A stretch of 64,000 nt of DNA from G963555815 sp965249615 [NCBI: bacterium]. Its GTDB lineage: Bacteria > UBA8248 > JACPRG01. The first letter of the stretch is position 1; the number at the start of each line of letters is the position of its first letter. The notes beneath the pieces are model-generated. The model was not told the origin of the DNA and searched no databases. It saw only the letters and a program-made list of their open reading frames with translations. Positions 34,817 to 44,770 of the stretch are shown here, piece after piece. Position numbers and translations under genes: made by a program. The stretch spans positions 620,001 to 684,000 of the forward strand of contig CBDFMI010000005.1 in assembly GCA_965249615.1 (NCBI GenBank), read 5' to 3'.

Positions 34817-36886
34817 ATGACCCAAAAATTTACCAATCGTCTGATTGACGAGACGAGCCCCTATCTCCTCCAGCACGCCCACAACCCGGTCCAGTGGTAC
34901 CCCTGGGGTGAGGAAGCCCTTCAGCGAGCCAAGGCAGAGGACAAGCCCATCCTCCTCAGTATCGGCTACTCGGCCTGTCACTGGTGCCACGTCATGGAGC
35001 ACGAGTCTTTCGAGGACGAGGCCATCGCCACTCTCATGAATGAACACTTCATCAGCATCAAGGTGGACCGGGAGGAGCGGCCCGACCTGGATGAGATCTA
35101 CATGCAGGCGGTGCAGATGATGACGGGTTCCGGGGGCTGGCCTATGACGGTGTTTCTCACACCCGATCTCAAACCCTTCTATGGGGGAACCTACTTCCCT
35201 CCGGATGACCGCTACGGTCGACCGGGATTCCCCCGAGTCCTCACGGCTCTGGCCGAGCATTATCGGACCCAGCGGGAAGAGGTGGACAAGAGCGGAGAGC
35301 AGCTCACCGCTCACATCCAGCAGCTCTTCGACGTCGAGCCCTCCCCTGAGCTCCTGACGGAGGACATCGTCGAAGGGGCCGTTCGAGATCTGGAGGAACG
35401 ATTCGACTCCCGGTATGGCGGCTTTGGTGGGGCGCCGAAATTCCCGCCCAGCATGAGTCTCGGCCTCCTCCTCAGGGTTTGGCACCGGTCCGGGCGGGCG
35501 AAGGTCCTTCACATGGTAGAACACACCCTGGAGGGAATGGCCCGGGGCGGCATGTACGACCAGCTAGGCGGGGGCTTTCACCGCTACTCCACCGATGACG
35601 CCTGGCTGGTCCCTCACTTTGAAAAAATGCTCTATGACAACGCCCTCCTCTCTCGGGCCTATCTCGAGGCTTACCAGGCGACGGGCAAAGAGCTCTACCG
35701 GCGGGTCATCACAGAGACCCTCGACTATGTCCTTCGCGAGATGACCCATCCAACCGGGGGGTTTTACTCAAGCCAGGATGCGGACAGCGAGGGAGAGGAA
35801 GGAAAATTCTTCGTGTGGCAACCCGAGGAGATAAAAACCCTCCTGGGAGACACCGAAGGAGAGATTTTTGGTCAGTACTACGGGGTCACTCCGGACGGGA
35901 ACTTTGAGCACGCGACAAGCATCCTTCACCTCGACCGAGCCCCCGAGCAGGTGGCCGGGGAGCTAAATATGTCGCCCGAGAAGCTTCAGACCCTCATCTC
36001 GAAGGCAAAAACCAAACTCTTTGAAACGAGAGAGAAACGCATCAAACCTGGTCTGGACGATAAAACCCTGACCAGCTGGAATGGCCTCATGATCGGGAGC
36101 ATGGCCCTCGGCTACCGGATTCTCGAGGACCCTCGCTATCTCGAGGCCGCCCGAAGCGCGGCTGATTTCATCCTGCGAGAGATGCGCCGGGGAGATCTTT
36201 TGCTCCGGACCCACCGAGGGGGGGAGAGCAAACTGAACGCCTATCTTGACGATTACGCCTTCTTCATGGGCGGTCTCATCGACCTCTACGAGGCCACCTT
36301 TGACCTCCGGTGGCTTCGGGAAGCAAAGACCTTGGCAAAAACCCTTATTGAACAGTTTTGGGACGATCGCACAGGGGGTTTCTTTTTCACCGGAAAGGAC
36401 CACGAGCAGCTCATCACTCGGTCGAAATCATGCTTTGACACCGCCATCCCCTCGGGAAACGCGGTGGCTACCACAAACCTCCTTCGGCTCGGCGCCCTCA
36501 GCGGCGACACCTCTTTCAGCCAGAAGGCACTGGACACCCTGCGGACGTTTCGCACCGCTATAGAGCGTATCCCGGCGGGATGCGGGCAGATGCTCTGCGC
36601 CCTGGATTTCCACCTCGAATCCCCCAAGGAGGTGGCCATCGTCGGGCCAAAAGAGTCTCCCGAGACGCTGGCAATTCTAAGGGCCATCCACAGCCGGTTT
36701 GTCCCGAACAAGATCGTCGCCCTGTTGGACCCGGCCGAGGGGGGAGAAAAAACCCAGGATGAGATTCCGCTCTTGAAGGAAAAGACAATGCAGGGCGGGA
36801 AGCCCACGGTTTATGTCTGCAAGAATTACACCTGCCAGAGCCCGACCACGGACGCGAATGAACTGGTGGAGGTCCTAAAAACCTAG
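34817..36886 (+). CDS. YyaL/SSP411-type thioredoxin-domain protein
   Basis: A 689-residue protein. The N-terminal DUF255 thioredoxin-like domain has [20 protein letters not shown] and the CxxC motif [15 protein letters not shown] long (alpha/alpha)6 barrel related to N-acylglucosamine 2-epimerases follows, with [15 protein letters not shown] and [12 protein letters not shown]. The ending CKNYTCQSP carries a further cysteine pair. The family is widespread, conserved to mammals (SPATA20), and has no settled biochemical function. No signal peptide. Confidence 0.9.
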   Translation: MTQKFTNRLIDETSPYLLQHAHNPVQWYPWGEEALQRAKAEDKPILLSIGYSACHWCHVMEHESFEDEAIATLMNEHFISIKVDREERPDLDEIYMQAVQMMTGSGGWPMTVFLTPDLKPFYGGTYFPPDDRYGRPGFPRVLTALAEHYRTQREEVDKSGEQLTAHIQQLFDVEPSPELLTEDIVEGAVRDLEERFDSRYGGFGGAPKFPPSMSLGLLLRVWHRSGRAKVLHMVEHTLEGMARGGMYDQLGGGFHRYSTDDAWLVPHFEKMLYDNALLSRAYLEAYQATGKELYRRVITETLDYVLREMTHPTGGFYSSQDADSEGEEGKFFVWQPEEIKTLLGDTEGEIFGQYYGVTPDGNFEHATSILHLDRAPEQVAGELNMSPEKLQTLISKAKTKLFETREKRIKPGLDDKTLTSWNGLMIGSMALGYRILEDPRYLEAARSAADFILREMRRGDLLLRTHRGGESKLNAYLDDYAFFMGGLIDLYEATFDLRWLREAKTLAKTLIEQFWDDRTGGFFFTGKDHEQLITRSKSCFDTAIPSGNAVATTNLLRLGALSGDTSFSQKALDTLRTFRTAIERIPAGCGQMLCALDFHLESPKEVAIVGPKESPETLAILRAIHSRFVPNKIVALLDPAEGGEKTQDEIPLLKEKTMQGGKPTVYVCKNYTCQSPTTDANELVEVLKT

Positions 36887-36889
36887 CGA

Positions 36890-37966
36890 CTACCAGATCC
36901 CCGGGATCCGGCGGCCACAGGAGGGACACAGGCCCTCGGGGCTCAGGCGGTTCTGGAGGATCTGATATCCAAAGCGTTCCACCAGAACGGTGTGACAGTC
37001 CGGACAACAGGTGTTCTCATAGGGACCCACCTGGCCCGGAAGATTTCCCCCGTAGACGAAGTGAAGGCCGCACTCCTTCCCAATCTGAACCGCCCGCATC
37101 AGAGCCTCCGAATTCGTGTTATCGGGCTCCACCATCTTGTAGTCCTTGTGGAAGGCCGTGACGTGCCAGGGGATGTCGGCTGAAATCCCGGCCAGAAAAC
37201 TGGCGGCCTCTCGTAGCTCCGCGTCAGAGTCGTTGAAGCCCGGGATCACCAGCGTCACGATCTCCACCCAGAACCCCATCTCCACCAGCCTTGGAATAGT
37301 CTCTAGAACCGTTTTCAGCTGCCCTCCGAGCTTCCGGTAGGCCCTCTTCGACATGGATTTCAGGTCTACCTTGTAGAGGTCGGTCCAGGGGCGAAGATAT
37401 TTCAGGACCTCGGGGGTCCCGTTCCCGTTGGAGATGAAGGCCGTCAAAAACCCCTCGGCCTTGGCGACCCTGAAAACCTCGACGGCCCACTCTGCCGTAA
37501 TGAGGGGCTCGTTGTAAGAACTTCCGACCACCTTGGCCCCCCGGGACTTCGCCAGATAAACGAGTTGCTCCGCGCTCATCTCCCTCGGCATGACCTCCGC
37601 CCGGGGGTCCCGAAGGGCCTGCGAGGTGAGCCAGTTCTGGCAATAGCCGCAGTGGTAGTCACAGCCCAACATCCCAAAGGTCAGAGTGTCGGACCCCGGG
37701 AAGACATGAAAGAAAGGCTTTTTCTCGGTGGGGTCACACTGAAGGGCGCCCACATATCCCGTTGGGACGAGGAGCCGTCCGCCCCGGTTGAAGCGGACCT
37801 TGCAGATGCCCCGCCTTCCCTCCAGGATGAGGCAGTGATGGCCGCAGGCGAAACACTCGAGCCGGTTGTCTTCAAGACGCTCGCAGAGCTCCCCTTCCCG
37901 AGTGTGGGCGTCCAGGGTCTTGGCCAGGGTCGGAGACGCCTTTACGAATGTGCCCGCGGGTGTCAC
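36890..37966 (-). CDS. AmmeMemoRadiSam system radical SAM enzyme
   Basis: A 358-residue radical SAM enzyme. MLGCDYHCGYCQNW is the CxxxCxxC cluster motif. An N-terminal zinc-like set (CFACGHHC, GICKVR) and the C-terminal CCPDC with CPSCGRRI add cysteines. VGSSYNEPLI and FISNGNGTPEV are typical of this subgroup, which co-occurs with MEMO and AMMECR1 proteins. The reaction is unknown. The start is GTG after GGGAGA. Its MEMO partner lies at 14587-15426. Confidence 0.9.
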   Translation of the reverse strand: MTPAGTFVKASPTLAKTLDAHTREGELCERLEDNRLECFACGHHCLILEGRRGICKVRFNRGGRLLVPTGYVGALQCDPTEKKPFFHVFPGSDTLTFGMLGCDYHCGYCQNWLTSQALRDPRAEVMPREMSAEQLVYLAKSRGAKVVGSSYNEPLITAEWAVEVFRVAKAEGFLTAFISNGNGTPEVLKYLRPWTDLYKVDLKSMSKRAYRKLGGQLKTVLETIPRLVEMGFWVEIVTLVIPGFNDSDAELREAASFLAGISADIPWHVTAFHKDYKMVEPDNTNSEALMRAVQIGKECGLHFVYGGNLPGQVGPYENTCCPDCHTVLVERFGYQILQNRLSPEGLCPSCGRRIPGIW

Positions 37967-38114
37967 TGAATGTCTCCCTTCAGCTGAAGAGATTCATCTT
38001 TTTATTCTTGCACAATTTCCGCTTCGACAAGCCTGCGTTTCTCGCCTTACTTCTAAATATATTTCTCTTTCCGCGGAGGGGCCAGCCCCCCCCAGAGCCC
38101 TGTGCGATGAAGAT

Positions 38115-39242
38115 TTAGAAGATCTTCCGGTAGAGCTCGCTCACCTCGGATTCTTTTGCTTCTCTAGGGTTGTTCCGAAAGGTGCTCGCCCTAAGAACCG
38201 CCCGAACGAGTTTTTGTTTCTTCTCTTCGAAGGCGCTGTCCGAGATGCCGGCCTCCCGGAGATCTTTGGGAAGACCGAGATTCCTCCTAAGGGTTTCGAA
38301 GGCCACGGCGATCTCCTCCCCTGCCCCGTCGCCCGAACAACGTAAGCCGAGGCCTTCGGCCAACGAAACCATTTTTGTCACCCCCCCGTTGAACCGAACA
38401 ACCTCTGGGAGACAGAGGGCGATAGCCGACCCGTAGGGGATCTGCCAGAGGGCGCTCAGGGGAGAGGCCAGGGCGTGGGCCAGACCGAGGGAACAATCCC
38501 CCGCCGCCTTTCCCGCCATCGAGGCCGCATAGTGAGTCCACCCCCTGGCCTCCTGGTCTTCTGGGTCCTCGGCGCTCCTTCGAAGGAACCGCCAGAGGAG
38601 ACGCAACGCCTCCAGGGCCGTGAGGTCTGAGAGGGGGCCGGGGGTTTTCGAGAGATAGGCCTCCACAGCGTGAGACAAGGCATTAAAACCAGAGGAGGCC
38701 GCCGTCATCTTCGGGAGGGTCACCGTGAGGCCGGGGTCCAGGATGGCCCGATCCGGGATGAGAGAGGGGGCTCGCATCTCGCGAAAGGTTTCCCCCTCCA
38801 GGAGACCCATTGTGGGGGAGACCTCTGCCCCAGCGCCGCTCGTGGTGGGAAGGGCAATGAGGCGGGCCCGCTCTCGAAGACGAGGGAAGGCGGGCTTCTT
38901 CAACGCCTGGGAGGCTGTCCAGTCCGGGTGCTCGTAGAGGACCCAGGCGGCCTTCGCAATCTCGATGGTGCCTCCTCCCCCAACGGCCACGATGACGTCG
39001 GGTTCAAAACCCCTGAGGGCCCCTCCGAGTTCGTCCGCCTTCTCTGTCGTGGGAGGAAGCGAAACCGAGAGCTTCCTGACTGGGGTCTGGTTGGCCTCCA
39101 GCCACTCGATGATCTCTTCAAGAGAGGCCAGGGCCGGATCCGCCACAAGGGCCGTCCGGCTGCGGCGCATTCCCCTGAGATACTCGGCCGAGCCCCATCC
39201 ATAGAGGATTTCTGGGGGACCTCGGGACCAAAGAAGCTCCAA
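38115..39242 (-). CDS. iron-containing alcohol dehydrogenase family, variant metal site
   Basis: A 375-residue group III ADH-fold protein. The dinucleotide loop is VAVGGGGTIEIAKA and the family block PTTSGAGAEVSP is intact. Of the four usual metal ligands, the two positions in SGFNALSHAVEA and LAHAL keep His191 and His256. The Asp position is Asn187 and the last His position (normally PHG) is Tyr270. The protein may therefore bind metal weakly, use another metal or have lost dehydrogenase activity. It stands alone on the strand; substrate unknown. Confidence 0.85.
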   Translation of the reverse strand: MELLWSRGPPEILYGWGSAEYLRGMRRSRTALVADPALASLEEIIEWLEANQTPVRKLSVSLPPTTEKADELGGALRGFEPDVIVAVGGGGTIEIAKAAWVLYEHPDWTASQALKKPAFPRLRERARLIALPTTSGAGAEVSPTMGLLEGETFREMRAPSLIPDRAILDPGLTVTLPKMTAASSGFNALSHAVEAYLSKTPGPLSDLTALEALRLLWRFLRRSAEDPEDQEARGWTHYAASMAGKAAGDCSLGLAHALASPLSALWQIPYGSAIALCLPEVVRFNGGVTKMVSLAEGLGLRCSGDGAGEEIAVAFETLRRNLGLPKDLREAGISDSAFEEKKQKLVRAVLRASTFRNNPREAKESEVSELYRKIF

Positions 39243-39377
39243 ACCTCACCCCCCCAAGGTCAACAAAGAATCATATGTGTCAGACCGGCCAACAGGGTGA
39301 CTGCAATAGGAATCTATGAACCGCTTCCCCATGAACCAGATCGCGTCAGCGCGCAACGTCACTTTTCCTCATTTGCC

Positions 39378-41177
39378 TCACGCAGGCCCGACGTTCGGTG
39401 TTCCCTCCACGGGGCTGACCAGGCTGATCAGCAACTGTCCGGACCGGGGTTCAGGCTGGCTATCCTTGGTCAACACGACCAGATTGCCGTTCTCGTTGAT
39501 CAGGAACAGGGGAATCTCGGTTTCGCCATAGCGGGCTTGGAAGGCTTTGTAATCGAATTCCGGGGTCAACTTCGTCGTCTTGATCTCCTCGCCTCTCGCA
39601 AATCGCTGCTCTAGCTCTGTGTATGTAATCCCAGTGCGAAACAAAAGGCGGCCGCGCAGGTGCGCAGAAACGGCCTCGTCTTCGGGAGGGAGTTGGTAAA
39701 CCTCTGCACGACTGAAGACATCAGCGAAATGCAGGGCGGCGAGAGAGTTGACCTCATCGTTAGAAGTCAGGGCCAGCAGACGCCCGATCCCCCCGAGCTC
39801 AATCTCATCCAGGATATATTCCGAAAAGACGCTTCCGTAATAGGTGGGCAGGCCGTCCATCCGAGCCGCAGAAATGTCCACTCGGTTGGTGTCTATTATC
39901 AGCACCTGATAGCCCTGCGCCTGAAGTGCCTTAGCGATAGCTCTCGCCCATGGGTGTGCCCCAGCGATCAGAACCCCTTGTGGATGCGGCTCGGAAAGTT
40001 TAAGCCAGCGGGCCAGCGGCGAAGCGGTCAGACCATAGATGGTGACGGTGCCGATGATGACCATGAAAGTGAGCGGCACCAGACGTTCGGCCTGGGGGTA
40101 GCCCGCCTCTGCCAGGCTTAGAGCGAAAATGGAGGCAACGGCCGCAGCGACGATCCCGCGGGGCGCCATCCACGAGAGAAAAAATCGCTCCCGCCAACTG
40201 AGTCCTGATTTCACCGTGGAAAGGGCCACGGCCACAGGACGTGCGATAAATATCAAGACGCCCAAGAAGGCCAGACTGCTCAGGCCCAGATGCGCCAAAT
40301 CGCTCAGCTGCAGCCTTGCCGCCAACAGGACAAACAGGCTGGCGATCAGCAGCACGCGCAGGTTTTCTTTAAATTCAACGATGTGCTTGACAGTCACCGT
40401 CTTCTGATTGGCCAGCGCCACCCCCATTACGGTCACGGCCAAGAGGCCAGATTCCGCCTGAAACCAGTTCGAGGCGGTAAACACGCTGACCACAACCGCC
40501 AGGGACACGGCATTCTGGAGAAAGTCGGGAATCCGGCGGTGTTTCAGCAGCAGGAACATAATGCCCGCGCCGATCACACCGACAACGCCGCCGATGAACA
40601 CCGTCTTGAAAAAACCGATTGCCGCCAGGGTGGCCGCCCCCTGAAACCCGCCGGGGAGAATTGCTTCAAAGACCAGCACCGCCAGCATGGCCCCTATGGG
40701 ATCGATGAGAATGCCTTCCCACTTCAGTATCGACCCGACCTGACCCACCGGTCGCACGTGTCTGAGCAGCGGCACAATCACCGTCGGCCCAGTCACCACC
40801 ACGATGGCTCCCAGAAGCACCGACAAGGCAAAATCCAGACCCAGGATGAAGTGCGCGGCGCCGGCGCTGATCAGCCAGGTGGCTAACGTACCCACCGTGA
40901 TCAAGTTTCGGACTACGCCGCCGATCTCACGTAGCTCAGTGATCCTCAAGCTGAGGCCGCCCTCAAAGAGAATCACCGCCACGCCTACTGATACGATTGG
41001 GAGCAAGAGATTTCCGAGGAGTGCATCTGGGTCGAGAAGGCCCGTTGCGGGGCCCGCGGCAAAGCCAAAAATCAGCAAAAGCAAGATAGACGGGAAGCGA
41101 AGACGCCATGCCAGCCACTGCGCCGCAATGCCTAGCACAATGATGCCGGATATGGCGATCAGGGGGTGCTCAACCAA
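39378..41177 (-). CDS. CPA1-type cation/proton antiporter with RCK domain
   Basis: A 599-residue protein. Residues 1-390 hold about 12 membrane segments of the Na+/H+ exchanger fold (VILFEGGLSLRITELRE, GPTVIVPLLRHV, WMAPRGIVAAAVAS). GVLIAGAHPWARAIAKAL opens a cytoplasmic TrkA-N/RCK nucleotide-binding domain, with VDISAARM at its ligand strand. The carried ion may be Na+ or K+. The start is TTG, supported by GGAGGAT six bases upstream. It is the last gene before a 120-base gap. Confidence 0.9.
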   Translation of the reverse strand: MVEHPLIAISGIIVLGIAAQWLAWRLRFPSILLLLIFGFAAGPATGLLDPDALLGNLLLPIVSVGVAVILFEGGLSLRITELREIGGVVRNLITVGTLATWLISAGAAHFILGLDFALSVLLGAIVVVTGPTVIVPLLRHVRPVGQVGSILKWEGILIDPIGAMLAVLVFEAILPGGFQGAATLAAIGFFKTVFIGGVVGVIGAGIMFLLLKHRRIPDFLQNAVSLAVVVSVFTASNWFQAESGLLAVTVMGVALANQKTVTVKHIVEFKENLRVLLIASLFVLLAARLQLSDLAHLGLSSLAFLGVLIFIARPVAVALSTVKSGLSWRERFFLSWMAPRGIVAAAVASIFALSLAEAGYPQAERLVPLTFMVIIGTVTIYGLTASPLARWLKLSEPHPQGVLIAGAHPWARAIAKALQAQGYQVLIIDTNRVDISAARMDGLPTYYGSVFSEYILDEIELGGIGRLLALTSNDEVNSLAALHFADVFSRAEVYQLPPEDEAVSAHLRGRLLFRTGITYTELEQRFARGEEIKTTKLTPEFDYKAFQARYGETEIPLFLINENGNLVVLTKDSQPEPRSGQLLISLVSPVEGTPNVGPA

Positions 41178-41297
41178 GAATATCCTCCTACTCGCCTTTC
41201 AAAAGCCGAGGGCTTGACCCTCAAAGGATCTATTCGTGAATTGTGGTCACTAAGACACTGATATGCATGAAAGAGCAGCCGTGGGTCTTTGAACAAG

Positions 41298-41936
41298 CTA
41301 GGCGTTCTTGATGACGATCCCCTCGATAATATTGGCGACGTCCTCTACGCGGTCTGTGGCCCCTTCAACCAGCTCGTAGATTTCCTTCCACTTGATAACC
41401 TCAAGGGGGTCCTGGCTATCTTTAAAAAGTTCCTCAAATGCCGTCCGCATGATATCGTCCGACTCGTTTTCCACCTCATGGATTCTGACGCAGGCCTCTA
41501 GAATAGCGTCCCCGTCCTTCTTCATGTTTCGAAGGCCACCCACCGCTTGAACCAAGATCTCGGTCCCTTTGAGCAGGGCGCCGGCGAGCTCCTGAAGGAG
41601 GGGTAGGCGTCTTGTATCCTGGACATTGAAGATGACCAGACGTTTGGCGGCCGCGTCGATTCCGTCCAGGATGTCATCCATCCGGGTCACCATATTGTGA
41701 ATGTCTTCCCGGTCAATGGGGGTGATAAAGGTTCGGTACAGCCGCCGCATCGTATCATGGGTGATGTCGTCGGCCTTGCGCTCAGCCTCTTTGATCTTCT
41801 GGACATTTTCAGAGGGGGAAGAAAAATCCTCCACCATGTCCTTGAAGAGACTCGCCCCCCGGCAGATCACTTCGCTTCCAGCTTCAAAAAGATCAAAAAA
41901 GTTCTCCTCACGGGGAAGTATGCGGAACTTGACCAA
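41298..41936 (-). CDS. DUF47/PhoU-like protein
   Basis: A 212-residue all-helical protein of the DUF47 (TIGR00153) family, related to PhoU. Blocks ENFFDLFEAG, ERKADDITHD, FITPIDREDIHNMVTRMDDI and NESDDIM contain the acidic metal-cluster residues. I take the TTG at 41936 as the start because AAGGAGG lies eight bases before it and the protein then opens like the family (VKFRILPREENFF). It usually accompanies a Pit phosphate transporter; none is here. Confidence 0.88.
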   Translation of the reverse strand: MVKFRILPREENFFDLFEAGSEVICRGASLFKDMVEDFSSPSENVQKIKEAERKADDITHDTMRRLYRTFITPIDREDIHNMVTRMDDILDGIDAAAKRLVIFNVQDTRRLPLLQELAGALLKGTEILVQAVGGLRNMKKDGDAILEACVRIHEVENESDDIMRTAFEELFKDSQDPLEVIKWKEIYELVEGATDRVEDVANIIEGIVIKNA

Positions 41937-42030
41937 GGTTGCTTCCTCCTTTTCAGCGGGTTTTCTTGAACCCTCTGACACCCCTCCGGCAAACCCTCTT
42001 ATAACTGCACAAGTCTCGGGAGGATCCCCA

Positions 42031-42558
42031 TCATGTGGAGGCCGACCCCAGGGAGTCGAGATAGACCCTCATGTATTCTAGATAGCGCTGCCCGGTGCTC
42101 CGGATCATCTCTATCTCGTCCTCTCTAAGGTCGCGGATGACCTTGGCCGGCACCCCGGCCACCAGCGTCCGCTGGGCGACAGTGGTCCTCTCCGTTACCA
42201 CGGCCCCGGCGGCCACAATGGACTCCGGGCCGATCGTCGCCCCGTTCAAGATCCGGGCCCCCATCCCGATCAGGCAGTCATCCTCAATCACGCACCCGTG
42301 GACAATAACCCCGTGGCCGATGGTGATCCCGCTTCCCAGGCGAACGTCATATTCCCCTAGCTGTCCGTGAAAGATAGAGCCATCCTGGATGTTGGTCCTC
42401 GCCCCCACCCGGATGGAGGACACGTCTCCTCGGAGGACGGCGTTGAACCAGACGCTCACCTCATCTTCCAACTCCACGTCGCCGATAACCGTGGCCGTCG
42501 GCGCCACAAAGACCGATGAAGGGATGTCAGGTTCGATGCCGTTGTGGGGAAGAATCAT
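42031..42558 (-). CDS. gamma-class carbonic anhydrase-like protein
   Basis: A 175-residue left-handed beta-helix protein with hexapeptide repeats. The three metal histidines are present: one in DGSIFHGQL and two in TIGHGVIVHGC. RGDVSSIRVGARTNIQDG is the family core. I start at MILPHNGIEP; the 30 codons upstream have no family match. It may hydrate CO2 or act as a YrdA-type protein of unknown role. Confidence 0.88.
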   Translation of the reverse strand: MILPHNGIEPDIPSSVFVAPTATVIGDVELEDEVSVWFNAVLRGDVSSIRVGARTNIQDGSIFHGQLGEYDVRLGSGITIGHGVIVHGCVIEDDCLIGMGARILNGATIGPESIVAAGAVVTERTTVAQRTLVAGVPAKVIRDLREDEIEMIRSTGQRYLEYMRVYLDSLGSAST

Positions 42559-42602
42559 AAACTCTGCCGGGCCCCTAACTGAGTGCTCGCCGAACCGTTT
42601 TT

Positions 42603-42944
42603 TTACGCCCGAGGCCAATACATGATAAGGGCAACGCCCACAATGCACAGCATTCCGCCTAGCACGTCAAAACGATCAGGCCGCTGATTGTCGAGCAACC
42701 ACCCCCATAATAGTGAAAGAACTACAAACACACCACCATATGCCGCATAGACCCTCCCAAATTGGGCGGGCTGGAAGGTCGGAACGATTCCATAGAGGAA
42801 GAGGATCAAGCCCCCGGCCATCCCAAGGAGGAATCCCTTGCCGTTTCTGAGCCACAACCAAACCAGATAGCCTCCGCCGATCTCGAAAAGACCTGCGGCG
42901 AGGAACAGCAGAATGGATTTCGTAGTCAACGCAGAGGTGAACAT
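42603..42944 (-). CDS. YnfA/UPF0060 small membrane protein
   Basis: A 113-residue protein with four transmembrane helices. [14 protein letters not shown] and [12 protein letters not shown] are UPF0060 signatures. The fold resembles small multidrug resistance transporters, but the function is not settled. It lies between ald and the carbonic anhydrase gene on the same strand. Confidence 0.93.
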   Translation of the reverse strand: MFTSALTTKSILLFLAAGLFEIGGGYLVWLWLRNGKGFLLGMAGGLILFLYGIVPTFQPAQFGRVYAAYGGVFVVLSLLWGWLLDNQRPDRFDVLGGMLCIVGVALIMYWPRA

Positions 42945-43062
42945 AGCTAAAAACCCCCAGATGATCTAACCCCTTTGAAGTCGGCGAGTACTTTCAAACA
43001 GTTCACGTATTCTCGGCTCTGGGCAGCCAGGGACACCGATTTGCTACCCCCAGCGCTTTTCC

Positions 43063-44190
43063 TCAATTAACTGCTGAACGAAGAAGGTCTTCGAGAGGGA
43101 AGTATGCTTGGCCGGTGGCCTCGGCCACGGCCGGATAGCACACCCGCCCCCCCCAAATGCTCACCCCCTCCCGGAGGTCAGCGTGGGCCTCCAGGGCCGG
43201 AATGAGCCCGCCTTTCGCCAGCATGAGGACATAGGGAAGGGTGGCGTGGGTGAGGGCTAAAGTTGAGGTGCGGGACACCGCGCCGGGCATGTTGATGACG
43301 CCATAGTGGACCACCCCGTCCACCAGATAGGTGGGTTTTTGGTGAGAGGTGGGCCGGATGGTCTCGACACATCCCCCCTGGTCCACCGCGGCATCGACAA
43401 TGACGGCCCCACTCTTCATCTGGCCAACGAGATCGGCCGACACCAATCGGGGGGCCCGGGCTCCGGGGACATAGACAGCCCCCACCACAAGGTCACCCTG
43501 AAGGACAGCCTCCCGGACACTAAAAGCGTCAGAGGTCAGGGTTTTCAGGCGGCCCCCAAAAATATCGTCCAGATAAGCGAGCTGGCGGTGGTTGATATCG
43601 AGGACGGTGACGCTGGCCCCCATCCCGACCGCCACCCGGGCCGCGTTCTTGCCGACCACCCCACCCCCCAGGATGACCACGTTTCCGGGCTCCACCCCGG
43701 GGGCCCCGGCCAACAGGACTCCCCGGCCCCCCTGAGGTCGCTCCAGGTACTTTGCTCCTTCCTGGATGGACATGCGCCCGGCGATCTCGCTCATCGGGGC
43801 AAGAAGCGGAAATGTGCCGTCCGGAAGCCGGATGGTCTCATGGGCCACCGAGTCCACGCGGGCAGAACAGAGGCGCCGCGTGAGCTCAGCGTTCGCCGCG
43901 AGATGAAGGAAGGAGAAGAGGAGGAGACCCTCATGAAAGAGGGGGTATTCCGAAGGGAGGGGCTCCTTCACTTTGACCACCATCTCGGCCCGGCCCCACA
44001 ACGAGGCAGCGTCGGGGGACATTTTCGCCCCGGCCCGCTCATACTCCTCATCAGAGATTCCGCCCCCCTCGCCGGCCCCTGTCTCGACGAGAACCTTGTG
44101 GCCAGCCTCTCGCAGGGCCTCGGCCCCAGCCGGGGTGAGGGCCACCCGACCTTCGTCGGGCTGAATCTCTTTGGGGATACCGACGATCAC
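43063..44190 (-). CDS. ald: alanine dehydrogenase
   Basis: A 375-residue NAD-dependent enzyme interconverting L-alanine and pyruvate plus ammonia. The N-terminal [19 protein letters not shown] is diagnostic, [10 protein letters not shown] carries the catalytic Lys, and [12 protein letters not shown] the His. [17 protein letters not shown] binds NAD. The start is GTG and overlaps the thioesterase stop as GTGA. Length is normal. Confidence 0.95.
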   Translation of the reverse strand: MIVGIPKEIQPDEGRVALTPAGAEALREAGHKVLVETGAGEGGGISDEEYERAGAKMSPDAASLWGRAEMVVKVKEPLPSEYPLFHEGLLLFSFLHLAANAELTRRLCSARVDSVAHETIRLPDGTFPLLAPMSEIAGRMSIQEGAKYLERPQGGRGVLLAGAPGVEPGNVVILGGGVVGKNAARVAVGMGASVTVLDINHRQLAYLDDIFGGRLKTLTSDAFSVREAVLQGDLVVGAVYVPGARAPRLVSADLVGQMKSGAVIVDAAVDQGGCVETIRPTSHQKPTYLVDGVVHYGVINMPGAVSRTSTLALTHATLPYVLMLAKGGLIPALEAHADLREGVSIWGGRVCYPAVAEATGQAYFPLEDLLRSAVN

Positions 44191-44654
44191 GAAGACCCCT
44201 CCAAATGCCTCTCTGTGAACTTTTCGCCACCCAGATGCCGAATCTTCTGCTGCCCCAGGATGACGTGGGTCCCGTCCGCTTCGACCACCTTTTGTCCCGA
44301 TGGGTTTCGGGCCTCAGCGGCCATCTGGACCATCTTTCCCCGACGCTTGACCAGTCGGCCTTCCACCTGGAGGGGCGTCCCGATGGCAACCGGCACGCGA
44401 AAACGAAAAGTCAGACGGCCCGCCACCGCGTGCAGGTTCTGAAGATAGAGCCAGTTGGCCATGGCGTCGTCGAGGACGGCCCCCAGCACCCCCCCATGCA
44501 CCCAGCCATCATAGCCCTGATGGTGGGGGTTTGAAACGAAGCGGGTTCGGCAAAGCCCGTCCGAGAAGTGAAATTTGAGGTGGAGGCCCCGGGAGTTCTC
44601 CGGGCCGCAGACAAAACAATGAAGATCTTGGGAACGGGGAGGGGTTTTTGCCAT
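44187..44654 (-). CDS. PaaI-family hotdog thioesterase
   Basis: A 155-residue hotdog-fold protein. CFVCGPENSRGLHLKF and HQGYDGWVHGGVLGAVLDDAM match PaaI-like acyl-CoA thioesterases, the latter holding the catalytic region. I start at MAKTPPRSQD; the open frame reaches further up without family match. It is coupled to ald by a GTGA overlap and lies 116 bases after rplQ. Confidence 0.85.
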   Translation of the reverse strand: MAKTPPRSQDLHCFVCGPENSRGLHLKFHFSDGLCRTRFVSNPHHQGYDGWVHGGVLGAVLDDAMANWLYLQNLHAVAGRLTFRFRVPVAIGTPLQVEGRLVKRRGKMVQMAAEARNPSGQKVVEADGTHVILGQQKIRHLGGEKFTERHLEGSS

Positions 44655-44770
44655 CAGGTCAGATCTAGACCCTGCAAAACCTTTTGGGGTTTGGGGCTGG
44701 GAAGACTTGAGAAAACTTCCACGGTGGGGGTCTCTGCTAGAAAGGGGCCCCTGGCAAAAAGGCGCCCTTC

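Noticed and set aside
44654-44770. Terminator between rplQ and the thioesterase gene
   Set aside because: Only a very short AAGG-GCG-CCTT stem before five Ts on minus; too weak to call.
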